A DNA stretch of 64,000 nt, from positions 5,716,001 through 5,780,000 of the forward strand of contig NZ_CP020105.1 in assembly GCF_002067135.1 (NCBI RefSeq). Direction: 5' to 3'. Made by a program: the position numbers and the translations under genes. Positions 48,347 to 58,330 of this stretch are shown piece after piece. This stretch comes from Spirosoma rigui. GTDB taxonomy: Bacteria > Bacteroidota > Bacteroidia > Cytophagales > Spirosomataceae. Positions within the stretch are counted from its first letter, which is position 1, and every line of letters begins with the position of its first letter. A model generated the notes under the pieces. It was given only the letters and a program-made list of their open reading frames with translations, did no database searches and had not been told where the DNA came from.

Positions 48347-49468
48347 ATGAATACCAAGGTTTTAATCCGCGTAGGGGGCGTTATCATCCTGCTTGCCGCG
48401 CTCTTTTTTGGCTACAGTGAATTTCGCCATCTGCAGCGCTACGAAACAACCGACGACGCCCAGATCGACGGCGACGTTGACCCGGTGACGCCCAAAGTAG
48501 GCGGTTACGTAAAAGAGATCCGGTTTAAAGACAACCAGGCCGTGCGGGAAGGAGATACCCTGTTCGTACTGGACGATGCCGACTACCGCATCCGCGTGGC
48601 GCAGGCCGAAGCCGCTTTGCAAAGTGCGCAGGCCGGTGCCGGGGTGAGCCGCTCCAATGTAAACGTAGCAGCCGCCACCATTCAGAGTTCGCAGGCCAGC
48701 GTAGCTACGGCCCGCAATCAGGTGGCTACGGCGCAGGCCAACGTAACGGCCGCGCAGGCACGGGCCCGCCGGGCCAGCCAGGATTTTGAACGGTACCAGC
48801 GGCTGTTAGCGGAAAAAACCGTTCCGCAGCAGCAGTTCGACGCTATTCAGGCCGAACGGGATGCGGCACAGGCGCAATTGCAGGCCGCACAGGCCCAGTT
48901 GCAAACGGCCCAGTCGCAGGTGAGCGCGGCCAGCACCCAAACGGGCGTCACTAACTCGCAGCGCCGGTCGACGGAGAGCCAGATTTCAGTGGCGCAGGCG
49001 ACGGTCAAGCAGCGCCAGGCCGAGTTGGATCTGGCCCGCCTGCAACTTTCCTACACCATTGTGCGGGCCCCCGCTTCGGGTACGGTGTCGCGCCGGGCGG
49101 TTCAGGTGGGTCAGCTGATCCAGCCGGGCCAGGCGTTGTGCTCGGTTGTTGGGCAGGACAACATCTGGGTAACGGCCAACTACAAGGAAACGCAGCTGGG
49201 TCAGATGCAGCTCGGCCAGCTGGTCGAGGTTGACGTTGACGCCTTTGAGGGGCAGAAACTAACGGGGCGGGTGGGTTCATTTGCCGGCGCTACGGGGGCT
49301 AAATTCTCGCTGCTGCCACCGGACAACGCCACCGGCAACTACGTGAAAGTGGTACAGCGGGTACCCGTACGCATTGAAATCGAAAAAAATAATCCGCTGT
49401 ACGCCCGACTACGCCCCGGTATGAGTGCAACCGTTGCGGTGGATTTACAGACTAAAGCAAACCAATGA
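48347..49468 (+). CDS. HlyD-family membrane fusion protein (EmrA-like)
   Basis: 373 residues: one N-terminal membrane anchor (VGGVIILLAALFFGYSEF), biotinyl-lipoyl-like half (ETTDDAQIDGDVDPVTPKVGGYV), a long Ala/Gln-rich coiled hairpin (about 80-210), and the second half with LSYTIVRAPASGTVSRRAVQVGQLIQPG. The family opening TTDDAQIDGD is typical of EmrA. It links the inner-membrane pump to TolC. It overlaps the next gene by four bases. Confidence 0.95.
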   Translation: MNTKVLIRVGGVIILLAALFFGYSEFRHLQRYETTDDAQIDGDVDPVTPKVGGYVKEIRFKDNQAVREGDTLFVLDDADYRIRVAQAEAALQSAQAGAGVSRSNVNVAAATIQSSQASVATARNQVATAQANVTAAQARARRASQDFERYQRLLAEKTVPQQQFDAIQAERDAAQAQLQAAQAQLQTAQSQVSAASTQTGVTNSQRRSTESQISVAQATVKQRQAELDLARLQLSYTIVRAPASGTVSRRAVQVGQLIQPGQALCSVVGQDNIWVTANYKETQLGQMQLGQLVEVDVDAFEGQKLTGRVGSFAGATGAKFSLLPPDNATGNYVKVVQRVPVRIEIEKNNPLYARLRPGMSATVAVDLQTKANQ

Positions 49469-51021
49469 AGTTAGGCTTCGATAAATGGGTGGTCGTTATC
49501 ACGGTGACAACGGCCGCCCTGCTGCAAACCATCGACTCGTCGATCGTCAACGTCACGCTCAACCAGATGATGGGAAACCTGGGCGCGTCGCTGGGTGATA
49601 TCAGCTGGGTTGTAACGGGCTACGCAGCCGCCACGGCGGTGATGATCACGATGTCGGGCTGGCTGAGCGCCAAACTGGGCCGTCGTAACTATTTCGCGGC
49701 TTCCATCATCCTGTTCACCGTAGCCTCGGTCTTTTGCGGCACCTCCACCAGCGTGTGGGAGCTGGTTTTTTTCCGGGTCATTCAGGGAATTGGCGGGGGT
49801 GGCCTGCTCACCACAGCGCAGTCGATCCTGATCCAGACTTTCCCCAAAGAAGACCTGGGTATTGCCAACGCCATCTTCGGGATGGGAGTTATTATCGGCC
49901 CATCCATTGGTCCGACTCTGGGTGGTTATATCACCGACAACCTGTCGTGGAACTGGGTGTTCTACATCAATATTCCCTTTGGCATTCTGGCAACGGCGCT
50001 GACCTTCATGTTCATTAAGGAACCGGCGGAGAAAATGCCGGCGGGTCGAATGGACTGGCTGGCGCTCGCGCTGCTCATCATGGGCATTGGCGGCCTGCAG
50101 ATTGTACTGGAAAAAGGTCAGGAAAAAGACTGGTTCGATTCGGGCTTTATCACGGCCATGTCCATTGCGGCAGCCGTCGGTCTGATCGGGTTTATCTGGC
50201 GGGAGCTGAGCGTTAAATTTCCTATTCTGGATTTGAGTCTGCTGCGCCGACGGCGGTTTGCGGTAGGTACGCTGTTCAACTTCATCCTGGGTTTCGGTCT
50301 GTTTGCATCCGTCTTCATCATCCCGGTCTTCTGCCAAACGATCCTCGGCTTTACGGCCAGTCAGACGGGTCTGCTGCTCATGCCGGGCTCCATCATGACG
50401 GGTATGATGATGCCCGTAGTGGGTGGCCTGCTGCGGAAGAACTACATCTCTCCCATCTGGTACGCAGCCATTGGTTTCCTGCTGTTCTTCGGCTTCTGTT
50501 TCGACCTGTCGGCCATTAGCCTCGAAGCGGGACCGGACTATTTCTTCTGGCCACTCATCGTCCGGGGTATCGGTATGGGCCTGATCTTCATTCCACTGAC
50601 GACCGTGACCCTGGCCGACCTGAAAAGCATCGAGATTCCGCAGGGGTCGGCCCTGTCGAACATGATCCGGCAACTGGGCGGTACGTTCGGAACGGCCATC
50701 ATGACTACGTACATTTCGACTCGTACCGTGCTGCACAGCTCCCGACTGGCGGACAATGTCTCGCAGTACAACCCCCTTTCGGCCGACCGGCTGCGGCAGT
50801 ACACAGCTCTGTTTCTCTCCAAAGGGGATGCGCTCGTGACGGCTACCAGCAAGGCGTATCGCCTGATGCAGGGCTCCGTGATCAAACAGGCGCTGGTACT
50901 CACCTATGCCGACGCGTTCCTGATCATTGGCGGCTTCTTCCTGGTGTGCGTGCCGCTGCTGCTCCTGTTCATCGGTAAAAAGATCGAAGCGTCCGAACAC
51001 GTCGACATGGCTATGGAATAA
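49465..51021 (+). CDS. DHA2-family MFS drug transporter (EmrB-like)
   Basis: 518 residues with 14 predicted membrane segments. Motifs: LLQTIDSSIVNVTLNQMMGNL (TM1, motif D1), WLSAKLGRRNYF (motif A), FFRVIQGIGGGGLLTTAQS (motif B) and GMGVIIGPSIGPTLGGYI (motif C). It is the proton-driven inner-membrane pump of the EmrAB-TolC-type system. The ATGA overlap with the adaptor gene indicates coupled translation. Confidence 0.96.
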   Translation: MKLGFDKWVVVITVTTAALLQTIDSSIVNVTLNQMMGNLGASLGDISWVVTGYAAATAVMITMSGWLSAKLGRRNYFAASIILFTVASVFCGTSTSVWELVFFRVIQGIGGGGLLTTAQSILIQTFPKEDLGIANAIFGMGVIIGPSIGPTLGGYITDNLSWNWVFYINIPFGILATALTFMFIKEPAEKMPAGRMDWLALALLIMGIGGLQIVLEKGQEKDWFDSGFITAMSIAAAVGLIGFIWRELSVKFPILDLSLLRRRRFAVGTLFNFILGFGLFASVFIIPVFCQTILGFTASQTGLLLMPGSIMTGMMMPVVGGLLRKNYISPIWYAAIGFLLFFGFCFDLSAISLEAGPDYFFWPLIVRGIGMGLIFIPLTTVTLADLKSIEIPQGSALSNMIRQLGGTFGTAIMTTYISTRTVLHSSRLADNVSQYNPLSADRLRQYTALFLSKGDALVTATSKAYRLMQGSVIKQALVLTYADAFLIIGGFFLVCVPLLLLFIGKKIEASEHVDMAME

Positions 51022-51029
51022 ACGGCCTT

Positions 51030-51491
51030 ATGCCTCGAATCAACCCACCACATACCACCTCAACGGGCGCAGGCGCTACCGACTGGATGGGGCACCTGCA
51101 CCAGTTGGAGCGGTATGTGGATCGGTATCTGGCAGCGGGCCTGGCGCAGGCGGGACACGGTCAGCTCAAACGCGCCCATTTGCTGTTGCTCCGTCAGCTG
51201 CATGGCGGTGTTACCAGTACCGAGCTGGTTCATAAACTCGGCATCACCAAGCAAGGCATCAGCCAGCTTGTCCAGCAGCTTATCGCCGGTGGCTACGTCG
51301 ACGCGCAACCGGCTAAACACGACTGTCGCGCCAACCGGCTCTACGTGAGCGAACGGGGAGAAGCCGGTTTAGCCGCGGCCGATACGCTTCTGCACCAGCT
51401 TCGGCACCAGTTTCAAACCCAATTGGGCTGTTCGTCCTACGCGCTCTTCGCCGACCAGCTCGCTCAGCTGGCCCAGGCTACAAAACAGTAG
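51030..51491 (+). CDS. Second MarR-type regulator at the end of the efflux operon
   Basis: 153 residues with a winged helix: LKRAHLLLLRQLHGG, STELVHKLGITKQGISQLVQ, DCRANRLYVSERGE. It is more divergent than the first MarR but has the family's layout. It starts eight bases after the pump gene. Two MarR genes around one pump suggest two input signals. Confidence 0.82.
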   Translation: MPRINPPHTTSTGAGATDWMGHLHQLERYVDRYLAAGLAQAGHGQLKRAHLLLLRQLHGGVTSTELVHKLGITKQGISQLVQQLIAGGYVDAQPAKHDCRANRLYVSERGEAGLAAADTLLHQLRHQFQTQLGCSSYALFADQLAQLAQATKQ

Positions 51492-51584
51492 CCTACGTTC
51501 CCCCTCATTAATGCTATCGGAAAATGTTCAATAACCACAGGTGACACGCTGCAGTTAAGCAGTTGATCCACTCACCCAAACCGA

Positions 51585-52511
51585 ATGCAGCGCAGTATTG
51601 AAGTAGCGACTCCCAGCCACCTCACTAATCAGCTTATCGACCAGCTTCAGCCATTGGAAAACGTCATTGGCCTGTCGGTTCAGCGGGGCGGGTCCATCAA
51701 ACCCAAAGGCGATATCCTCATTATTCATGCCCTCAACAAAGGCATCGATGATGTACTGCGCCGGGTAGCTCACACCTGCCGGGATACCGATTATTCGGTA
51801 GTGACCGCCGAGCAGGCCAGCATGATCGACCAAAAGCAGGATGCCAGAATCGAGAAAGACATCGACGAGGCTATCTGGGAAGAGATGGAAACGGGTATGC
51901 GGCACCAGGCCCGGGTTACCGTTAACTACATGATTTTGATGGCCATTGGGGGTGCCATTGCCACCGTTGGTCTGGTTTCCGATCCGGGACCCCAGGCCGT
52001 AGCATTCGTAGCCGCGGCCGTCATCGCACCCGGCTTTGAACCGATTGCCAAAATACCGCTGGGGCTGACACTGCGCAACGGCCATACCGTGGTGCGCGGG
52101 CTACGGTCGGCCACCATCGGCTACAGCATCCTGATCCTGACGGCCGCCCTGACTTTTGCTCTGTTGCAGGCACTAGGCATTACCAGCGAAGCGGAGTTCA
52201 TCACCAATCCCGAAATCGATCACCTGTCCCACCCCACCGCCAAAGAGATAACCGTATCCCTGTGTGGTACCCTGGCCGGTGCCATCATTGTGGCGGCTTA
52301 CCGACGCAGCGTTATTGCCGGAGCGCTCATTGCGATGGTCATCATCCATGCAGCCGCCATGATTGGCGTATCGATCGTATGCGGCCGGTGGGATCTGGCG
52401 CTGGAAGGGGCCGAGCGGTTTGGCCTGGACATCGTTTTTGTCATCGTTTCCTGTTTCGTGGTCTTTGCCGTTAAACAGGCGCTGGTTCACAAACGCCAGC
52501 CCATCGTGTAA
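51585..52511 (+). CDS. DUF389 membrane protein
   Basis: 308 residues: a soluble N-terminal ferredoxin-like part (1-105), then six membrane segments (VNYMILMAIGGAIATVGLV; AVAFVAAAVIAPGFEPIAKIPLG; ITVSLCGTLAGAIIVAAYRR; IVFVIVSCFVVFAVKQ). The APGFEPIAKIPLGL stretch is the family's conserved core. No biochemical role is known to me. It ends eight bases from the convergent peptidase gene. Confidence 0.85.
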   Translation: MQRSIEVATPSHLTNQLIDQLQPLENVIGLSVQRGGSIKPKGDILIIHALNKGIDDVLRRVAHTCRDTDYSVVTAEQASMIDQKQDARIEKDIDEAIWEEMETGMRHQARVTVNYMILMAIGGAIATVGLVSDPGPQAVAFVAAAVIAPGFEPIAKIPLGLTLRNGHTVVRGLRSATIGYSILILTAALTFALLQALGITSEAEFITNPEIDHLSHPTAKEITVSLCGTLAGAIIVAAYRRSVIAGALIAMVIIHAAAMIGVSIVCGRWDLALEGAERFGLDIVFVIVSCFVVFAVKQALVHKRQPIV

Positions 52512-52519
52512 ACCCCGGC

Positions 52520-54079
52520 TTATTTCGCCACGACGTTGGTGCCAACCGTTTTGCCGGACACCAGTTCCTGATGGGGCCCTTCGCCCGGAATACTTCCCAA
52601 CCAGCGCGCCCGCTGCTGCCAGCCCGCCGAATCATTCCGTTCCAGCAGCCGGATGCCCGCGGGCAGATCGGTGGTGGCCTCTTCGTAAACGACTTCGAGG
52701 CCAACCCAGGCCAGATACTGGTTCAGCAGGGGTTCGAGTGTCTCGTTGCCGAAGATGCACCAGTCGTAGTACCAGTCCAAGGATTCGCCTGCTACGGCTT
52801 CGGTCACGGCGCGGTAGTCGTCCAGCCGGTAGCCAATGAACGGTTTACCGTATTGTTGCCACATGGCCCGCATCACATCGTCCAGCGAGCGGGCGTGGTT
52901 CGTCGAGCGCCGGATGTGCAGGTCCAGAATCAGCGCGGCAATGGCTCCTTTGTGGTAGACGGATACTTTCCGGTCGGGAACGCCCTTGTCATACCCATCG
53001 AGCCACAGATCCCAGGACGACTCCGCCAGCGACTGAGCCGCCTGCCCGTTGTTTTCGAAATGGCGTTTGAGCAGCACCTGCAGTTCTTTGAGGTATGCCG
53101 CGTCGTCGAACACATCCGACTGGCGAAGCATCAGGTCACCGTAGTAGGTCGTGACGCCTTCGGCTACAAAGCAGGTTTCGAAATAGTTTTCTTTGGTGAA
53201 ATCGTACGGCAGCAGTTCGGTGGGCCGGATTCGGATGATATTCCAGGCGTGGAACAACTCGTGCGACGATACACCCAGTAAGTCCTGGTACAAGCCCTCG
53301 CCTTCATCATTCGGCCCCAGCACAAGTACGGTCGAGTTACGGTGTTCAACGCCGTGGTAATAGGCCGTGGGTAGAATCAGCGTCAGGAAATGGTAATCGG
53401 GTTCAGGGAATTCACCGAAGAGCTCGATCTGCTTTTCAGAGAACAGGCTGAAATCCCGCACCAGCCTGTCAACATCGAACGTTGGCTCCCCGTCGGTCCG
53501 GCGGCCACCCTGAATCCAGACGTGAAATGTGGTATCCTGTACTTCGTATTGCACATGCTGCATGGCCGGGGCGGCCATGAGCGGGCAGTCGACGAGTTCG
53601 TAAAAATCGGCTGCCCGGAACCGGGTATCCTCCCCCCGTTTCAGGCCACAGGCCACCTTCCAGTTGTCGGGAATAGCCAGTTCGAGCGTACAGGGCTCAC
53701 CAATACGCCCTTCCGCATACAGGCACAGATTGACCGGATTGATATACAGGAGCGTATCGCTGATGAAACTACTGCCCGCGTTGAGCAGGTTGGGCGTGGG
53801 CAGCAGAGCGTAGTAATTATAGCGCACCGTGAGTTCCGTAGCCCCGTTGGCTTTCACCAGCCAGCGGTCTTTGGTGGTCTTGCGGAACGAAACTGGCTGC
53901 CCGTCACCATCGACGATCGAGAACCGCTGGATGTTTTTGGCGAAGTGCTGCAGCTCATAGCGACCGGGTCGCCAGGCGGGTAGCTGAAGTTCAACGAAGG
54001 AGGTGTTGATGTCGGTCAGCCGGGCTTCAACGGCAATATAGTGGGGAGCATCTCGGTCGGCAGACAGGCGATAGTGCAT
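52520..54079 (-). CDS. M61-family metallopeptidase (glycyl aminopeptidase type)
   Basis: 519 residues. An N-terminal beta domain (1-165) is followed by the catalytic part with SSHELFHAWN (zinc ligands His273 and His277, base Glu274) and the third ligand Glu307 (FVAEGVTTYYGD), plus YHKGAIAALILDLHIR. No signal peptide is visible and there is no C-terminal PDZ domain, which many M61 enzymes carry; the protein ends soon after the catalytic domain. It is probably cytoplasmic. Confidence 0.93.
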   Translation of the reverse strand: MHYRLSADRDAPHYIAVEARLTDINTSFVELQLPAWRPGRYELQHFAKNIQRFSIVDGDGQPVSFRKTTKDRWLVKANGATELTVRYNYYALLPTPNLLNAGSSFISDTLLYINPVNLCLYAEGRIGEPCTLELAIPDNWKVACGLKRGEDTRFRAADFYELVDCPLMAAPAMQHVQYEVQDTTFHVWIQGGRRTDGEPTFDVDRLVRDFSLFSEKQIELFGEFPEPDYHFLTLILPTAYYHGVEHRNSTVLVLGPNDEGEGLYQDLLGVSSHELFHAWNIIRIRPTELLPYDFTKENYFETCFVAEGVTTYYGDLMLRQSDVFDDAAYLKELQVLLKRHFENNGQAAQSLAESSWDLWLDGYDKGVPDRKVSVYHKGAIAALILDLHIRRSTNHARSLDDVMRAMWQQYGKPFIGYRLDDYRAVTEAVAGESLDWYYDWCIFGNETLEPLLNQYLAWVGLEVVYEEATTDLPAGIRLLERNDSAGWQQRARWLGSIPGEGPHQELVSGKTVGTNVVAK

Positions 54080-54204
54080 AGGTTTAGAAGAAAGTTAGCG
54101 GACGTAGTATTGGTGTAACAAAGACAAACAGGTATCGTTTCCCCAGCTTACCCGATAATTAGGTTGGTGGTGGTAGTCAGCTGCTTCAAATATGAGATCA
54201 GGGC

Positions 54205-54235
54205 TTGGTAAACTGAGACGCTTCTCGTATCTTTG
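54205..54235 (+). promoter_or_regulatory. Promoter of rpmH-rnpA
   Basis: TTG at 54205-54207 and TATCTTTG at 54228-54235, 20 bases apart, match the Bacteroidota -33/-7 consensus exactly. They lie 41 bases before the rpmH ATG. Confidence 0.8.
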
Positions 54236-54275
54236 CGGACTCATTTGAAAACTAGGGTTTCAGCACACATATATC

Positions 54276-54443
54276 ATGAAAAGAACGTATCAACCATCGA
54301 ACCGGAAGCGCAAGAACAAGCACGGCTTCCGCGAGCGGATGTCTACCGCTAATGGTCGCCAGGTGTTGGCCCGCCGTCGCGCCAAAGGTCGTCACAAACT
54401 GACCGTCTCCGACGAGAAGAAAGGCGAACGCTTCAAACTGTAA
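54276..54443 (+). CDS. rpmH: Ribosomal protein bL34
   Basis: 55 residues: [18 protein letters not shown] at the start, [18 protein letters not shown] in the middle, then a short lysine-rich tail. This is the universal bL34 sequence with a slightly long C-terminus. It is a large-subunit ribosomal protein. The gene precedes rnpA, the standard order in bacteria. Confidence 0.98.
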   Translation: MKRTYQPSNRKRKNKHGFRERMSTANGRQVLARRRAKGRHKLTVSDEKKGERFKL

Positions 54444-54460
54444 TCAGTTCGGCAGCCAAT

Positions 54461-54499
54461 CAGTTAGCCAGTCGCTGAGCAGAGCCTGCTGGCCAACTG
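54461..54499. repeat. Hairpin between rpmH and rnpA
   Basis: Arms of 11 bases (54461-54471 and 54489-54499) pair with one mismatch. It may set the ratio of the two products by partial termination or cleavage. There is no T-run. Confidence 0.4.
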
Positions 54500-54525
54500 A
54501 TCGATTCACTAACCAGGCCACTCTT

Positions 54526-54897
54526 ATGTTGCAGACCTTTACGAAATCGGAACGGCTTTGCAGCAAAAAGATTCTGGGCGAATTATTCAAAAAAGGTAGT
54601 GCGTCGGTTCAGACGTTCTACCTTTTTCCGTTTCGGGCGCTCTACATCCCCCACGACCCCGAACGTACCGACGAGTGGCCCGCCATCGTCATTACCGTAC
54701 CCAAACGAACCTTCAAACGCGCCGTCGACCGGAACCTCATCCGCCGGCGGGTTCGCGAAGCGTACCGGCTCCATAAGTCCGGTATGAGTCCCGGCCGCAC
54801 CCGCCCGGCCTACATTGCTTTTCTTTATACCGCCAAACAGATAATTTCGTTTGAAGAGATAGAAAAAGGAATGAAATTAGCGTTGAAGAAAATTTGA
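54526..54897 (+). CDS. rnpA: Ribonuclease P protein component
   Basis: 123 residues with FTKSERLCSKKILGELFKKG and the family signature KRAVDRNLIRRRVREAYR. It binds the RNase P RNA for tRNA 5'-end maturation. It follows rpmH by 82 bases. The usual followers yidD and yidC are not here; an S41 protease comes next. Confidence 0.97.
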   Translation: MLQTFTKSERLCSKKILGELFKKGSASVQTFYLFPFRALYIPHDPERTDEWPAIVITVPKRTFKRAVDRNLIRRRVREAYRLHKSGMSPGRTRPAYIAFLYTAKQIISFEEIEKGMKLALKKI

Positions 54898-54974
54898 TAC
54901 CGGATTTTCGAATTCGGCCGTCGTAATAGTACGTGTCCCGCCGATGTGGAAACTCGGCCTTATCTCACTCAACC

Positions 54975-56636
54975 ATGCGCCTTCCCAAACGCTTTACGCT
55001 TTTAGCCTCGTCGGCCCTCGTGGCGGGCGGCATCGGTTTCTTTTCGTTTAAAACCGATGACCGGTTCTTCGAGATTGCCCGCAACCTCGACATCTACGCA
55101 TCGCTTTTCAAAGAGCTTAACCTCTATTACGTCGATGAGGTCAATCCAAACCGGATGGTAAAAACCAGCATCGACGGGATGCTCAAAGCCCTCGACCCTT
55201 ACACGAACTTCTTCGCCGAAGACGAGATCGAAGATTACATGACCATGACCACCGGCCGCTACAACGGCATTGGTGCGCTCATTGGCCAGCGGCAGGGCAA
55301 AAGCATCGTGCTGATGATTTACGAAGGAACCCCCGCCGAAAAGTCGGGCCTGCGCATTGGCGACGAAATCCTGAAAGTCGACGGGCTCGATATCAAAACC
55401 CGCAAGGATGCCGATACGGGTAAACTGCTGAAGGGACAGAACAATACCGCCGTAAAGCTCACCGTACTGCGCTACGGCCAGAAAGAACCCATGGAATTAA
55501 GCGTGCTGCGCGATGTAGTGAAAATGACCAACGTGCCCTACTACGGTATGGTATCGGACGAGGTAGGCTACATCGATCTCAAGGATTTCACCGGCACGGC
55601 CTCCCGCGAAGTACGTACAGCCTTCCAGGAGCTGAAAGGCAAGGGCATGAAAAAGCTCGTGCTCGACGTTCGGGAGAATCCGGGCGGGCTGCTCAACATG
55701 GCCATCGACATCTGCAATACCTTCATCCCGAAAGATTCGGAGGTCGTGACGACCAAGGGCAAGGTGACCGAGTGGAACAAAACCTACACGGCCCTCAACC
55801 CACCGCTCGACCTGGAGATGCCCATCATTGTGCTCACCAACAGCCATAGCGCGTCGGCGGCCGAGATCGTCTCGGGGGTGATTCAGGATTATGACCGGGG
55901 CGTCCTGATCGGTCAGCGTACCTACGGCAAAGGGCTGGTGCAAACGACCCGCGAACTGTCGTTCAATACCAAGCTCAAGATCACGACGGCCAAATACTAC
56001 ATCCCCAGCGGGCGTTGCATTCAGGCCATCGACTACAGCCACCGCAACCCCGACGGCAGCGTGGGCAAGATCCCCGATTCGCTCAAGACGGCCTTCAAAA
56101 CCAAAGCGGGACGCGTGGTCTATGACGGCGGTGGGGTACTACCCGACATCGCCCTGGAAGCACCCACGCCCACACCGATTGCGCTGAGCCTGACCAACAA
56201 AGGGCTGATCTTCGACTACGCGGTAAAATACCGGCACGAGCATCCGAGCATCAAACCCGCCCGCGAGTTCCGCCTGACCGATGCCGAGTATGCCGACTTC
56301 GTGAAGTGGGCCGCCGACAAAGACTACGACTACACCACCCAGGTCGAAAAAGACCTCGGCACACTGGAAGCGTCGGCCAAGAAAGAAAAATACTTCGATC
56401 TGATCCAGGATCAACTGAAAGCCCTGAAAACGAAAGTGTCGCACAGCAAAGATGCCGATATGATGACGTTCAAAACGGAGCTTAAAACGTTGCTGGAACA
56501 GGAAATTGCGGGCCATTACTATTTACAAAAAGGCCTCAAAGAAGCCTCGTTCGCTACCGACCCCGAATTAAAAGCTGCTCTTGCGCTCTTCAAGGACATG
56601 GGCAAATACACATCCATTTTGAAAGGGCAGAAATAA
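54975..56636 (+). CDS. S41-family C-terminal processing protease
   Basis: 553 residues from the ATG at 54975, which opens a signal/anchor (FTLLASSALVAGGIGFFSF). A PDZ domain lies at about 90-170 (GIGALIGQRQGKSIVLMIYEGTPAEKSG is its start), and the S41 domain has LVLDVRENPGGLL, the nucleophile Ser294 (NSHSASAAEIV) and Lys319 (TYGKGLVQ). A C-terminal helical region (about 400-553) is present. It processes or degrades periplasmic proteins. Confidence 0.95.
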   Translation: MRLPKRFTLLASSALVAGGIGFFSFKTDDRFFEIARNLDIYASLFKELNLYYVDEVNPNRMVKTSIDGMLKALDPYTNFFAEDEIEDYMTMTTGRYNGIGALIGQRQGKSIVLMIYEGTPAEKSGLRIGDEILKVDGLDIKTRKDADTGKLLKGQNNTAVKLTVLRYGQKEPMELSVLRDVVKMTNVPYYGMVSDEVGYIDLKDFTGTASREVRTAFQELKGKGMKKLVLDVRENPGGLLNMAIDICNTFIPKDSEVVTTKGKVTEWNKTYTALNPPLDLEMPIIVLTNSHSASAAEIVSGVIQDYDRGVLIGQRTYGKGLVQTTRELSFNTKLKITTAKYYIPSGRCIQAIDYSHRNPDGSVGKIPDSLKTAFKTKAGRVVYDGGGVLPDIALEAPTPTPIALSLTNKGLIFDYAVKYRHEHPSIKPAREFRLTDAEYADFVKWAADKDYDYTTQVEKDLGTLEASAKKEKYFDLIQDQLKALKTKVSHSKDADMMTFKTELKTLLEQEIAGHYYLQKGLKEASFATDPELKAALALFKDMGKYTSILKGQK

Positions 56637-56649
56637 AGAGAGCATGAAC

Positions 56650-56713
56650 GAGGGGTAGGCAAGGGAACCGGCGCATCCGAAAAAGAACGCGCCGGTTCCC
56701 TTGCCTACCCCTC
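56650..56713. repeat. Long purine/pyrimidine hairpin 1 (after S41 protease)
   Basis: A perfect 25-base stem (56650-56674 with 56689-56713) and a 14-base loop ATCCGAAAAAGAAC. The left arm is mostly purine and the right mostly pyrimidine. It could end the protease transcript. The loop resembles that of hairpin 2 at 59287-59329. Confidence 0.9.
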
Positions 56714-56743
56714 CTCGCTTTCCGTTCCGCCGTTCCCCGTTCT

Positions 56744-57436
56744 ATGCTTCTTCTCTCTCTCGATACGTCCACTACGGTATGTTCGGCTGCGCTCCATCAG
56801 GACGGTGCCTTGCTGGGCTGCTATGAATTGTTTACCGAACGTACCTCGTCGGCAATGCTAACAACGCTCATTCATGACGTTGTGCAGCATACCGGCCATG
56901 AACTCAGCCAGCTCGACGCCATTGCCGTCGGGAAAGGACCCGGCTCGTACACGGGTCTGCGCATTGGCGTGTCGACGGCCAAAGGGCTTTGCTTCGCACT
57001 CAACAAGCCCCTGTTATCGGTGAATACGCTGGCAGCCATGACCGAACAGCTCCGGGCGTTCTATCCCGCTACGTATACCCTGTGTCCCATGATCGACGCC
57101 CGCCGGATGGAAGTCTACTGTGCCTTCTACAGCGCGGCCGACGGGCGGGAGTTGCAGGCTACGGCCGCCGAGATCATCGATGAGCACTCGTTCAGCGGCT
57201 GGCTGACTAGCGGACCGGTTGTATTTTTCGGCGATGGAGCCGCCAAGTGCCGGGCCGTACTGGGCGATCATCCCAATGCCATCTTTCTGGGTAAACTCAT
57301 TACGCCATCGGCCCGGACAGTGGGCGCGCTGGCCGGGGCCGCCTTCGCCGAAGGCCGGTTTGAGGATGTCGCTACGTTCGAGCCGTTTTACCTGAAGGAG
57401 TTCATGACGGCCAAGCCAAAACCGGTGGTGTTGTAA
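56744..57436 (+). CDS. tsaB: tRNA threonylcarbamoyladenosine biosynthesis protein TsaB
   Basis: 230 residues of the ASKHA fold: [45 protein letters not shown] and [16 protein letters not shown]. It supports TsaD in making t6A at tRNA position 37. A full-length gene lying in front of coaX. Confidence 0.96.
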   Translation: MLLLSLDTSTTVCSAALHQDGALLGCYELFTERTSSAMLTTLIHDVVQHTGHELSQLDAIAVGKGPGSYTGLRIGVSTAKGLCFALNKPLLSVNTLAAMTEQLRAFYPATYTLCPMIDARRMEVYCAFYSAADGRELQATAAEIIDEHSFSGWLTSGPVVFFGDGAAKCRAVLGDHPNAIFLGKLITPSARTVGALAGAAFAEGRFEDVATFEPFYLKEFMTAKPKPVVL

Positions 57437-57547
57437 CCACATCGGTGGTTAATTACCCGGGATCACCGGGGACTGGCAGACGGGGATGGTGTGATTCTGC
57501 CGTTTTTCTCCGTATTTCGCCCCGACAACCGTCCCCAACCGCTTCTC

Positions 57548-58330
57548 GTGCAGATTATCGTTGATATTGGCAATACCGACGCCGTTTTCGGCCTTTACAC
57601 GCAAGCCACCTGGCAGCATATCTGGCGGACCCCCGCCCGACCCGATGAGTCGGCGGCTTCCTATGAGAAGCGGTTGCGGCTGTGGCTCCTGGAAGCCAAT
57701 ATTCCGCTGAGCGCCGTGAAGACAACCGTTGTCAGCAGCGTAGTACCGGACCTTACACCCACCATGCGCGCCATGCTGGGCGAGCTGTTCAGCTTCGAGC
57801 CCATCGTTGTCGGACCCGGTGTTTACCCGTTGTTACCCCTCGAAATTCTGCGGCCGCACGAAATCGGGGCCGATCTGGTCGCCAATGCGCTGGCGGCTCA
57901 TACCCGCTACCGGCGCAACTGCGTGGTGGTTGATTTCGGTACGGCGCTTACGTTCACGACCGTATCGGGCGATGGCCGGATTCTAGGTGTGGCCATTGCG
58001 CCGGGCCTGAAAACCGCCATTCGGTCACTCTTCTCCAACACCGCTCAACTACCCGAAGTACCCATCGACGTACCGGAATCGGCGCTGGGGCAGAATACGA
58101 CCCACGCCATTCAGGCGGGTGTGGTGCTGGGCTACGAAGGGCTGGTACGCTCCCTGCTCGACCACATCCGGGCCGAACTGCAGGGCGACTGCATGGCCAT
58201 TGCTACAGGTGGTTTGTCGGGCCGGATTCCATCGCTGCACTCGGCGTTTGTGGATGTGGTACCATCGCTCACCCTCGAAGGAATCCGACTCATTGGTGAA
58301 ACCGTATCAGCAACCGTCAGCAAGTTGTAG
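57548..58330 (+). CDS. coaX: Type III pantothenate kinase
   Basis: First step of coenzyme A synthesis. The start is taken at GTG 57548, giving the family opening QIIVDIGNTDAVFG and 260 residues; another GTG at 57491 would add 19 unlikely residues. Motifs: VVSSVVPDLT, EIGADLVANALAA, VVVDFGTALTFTTV and IATGGLSGRI. It lies 111 bases past tsaB, a gap with only short GC-rich hairpins. Confidence 0.95.
   Translation: MQIIVDIGNTDAVFGLYTQATWQHIWRTPARPDESAASYEKRLRLWLLEANIPLSAVKTTVVSSVVPDLTPTMRAMLGELFSFEPIVVGPGVYPLLPLEILRPHEIGADLVANALAAHTRYRRNCVVVDFGTALTFTTVSGDGRILGVAIAPGLKTAIRSLFSNTAQLPEVPIDVPESALGQNTTHAIQAGVVLGYEGLVRSLLDHIRAELQGDCMAIATGGLSGRIPSLHSAFVDVVPSLTLEGIRLIGETVSATVSKL

Noticed and set aside
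49471..51000. 509-codon minus-strand frame opposite the DHA2 transporter
   Set aside because: It is rich in Gln, Arg, His and Asp as expected for antisense of a membrane protein gene; the plus strand encodes a well-conserved pump.
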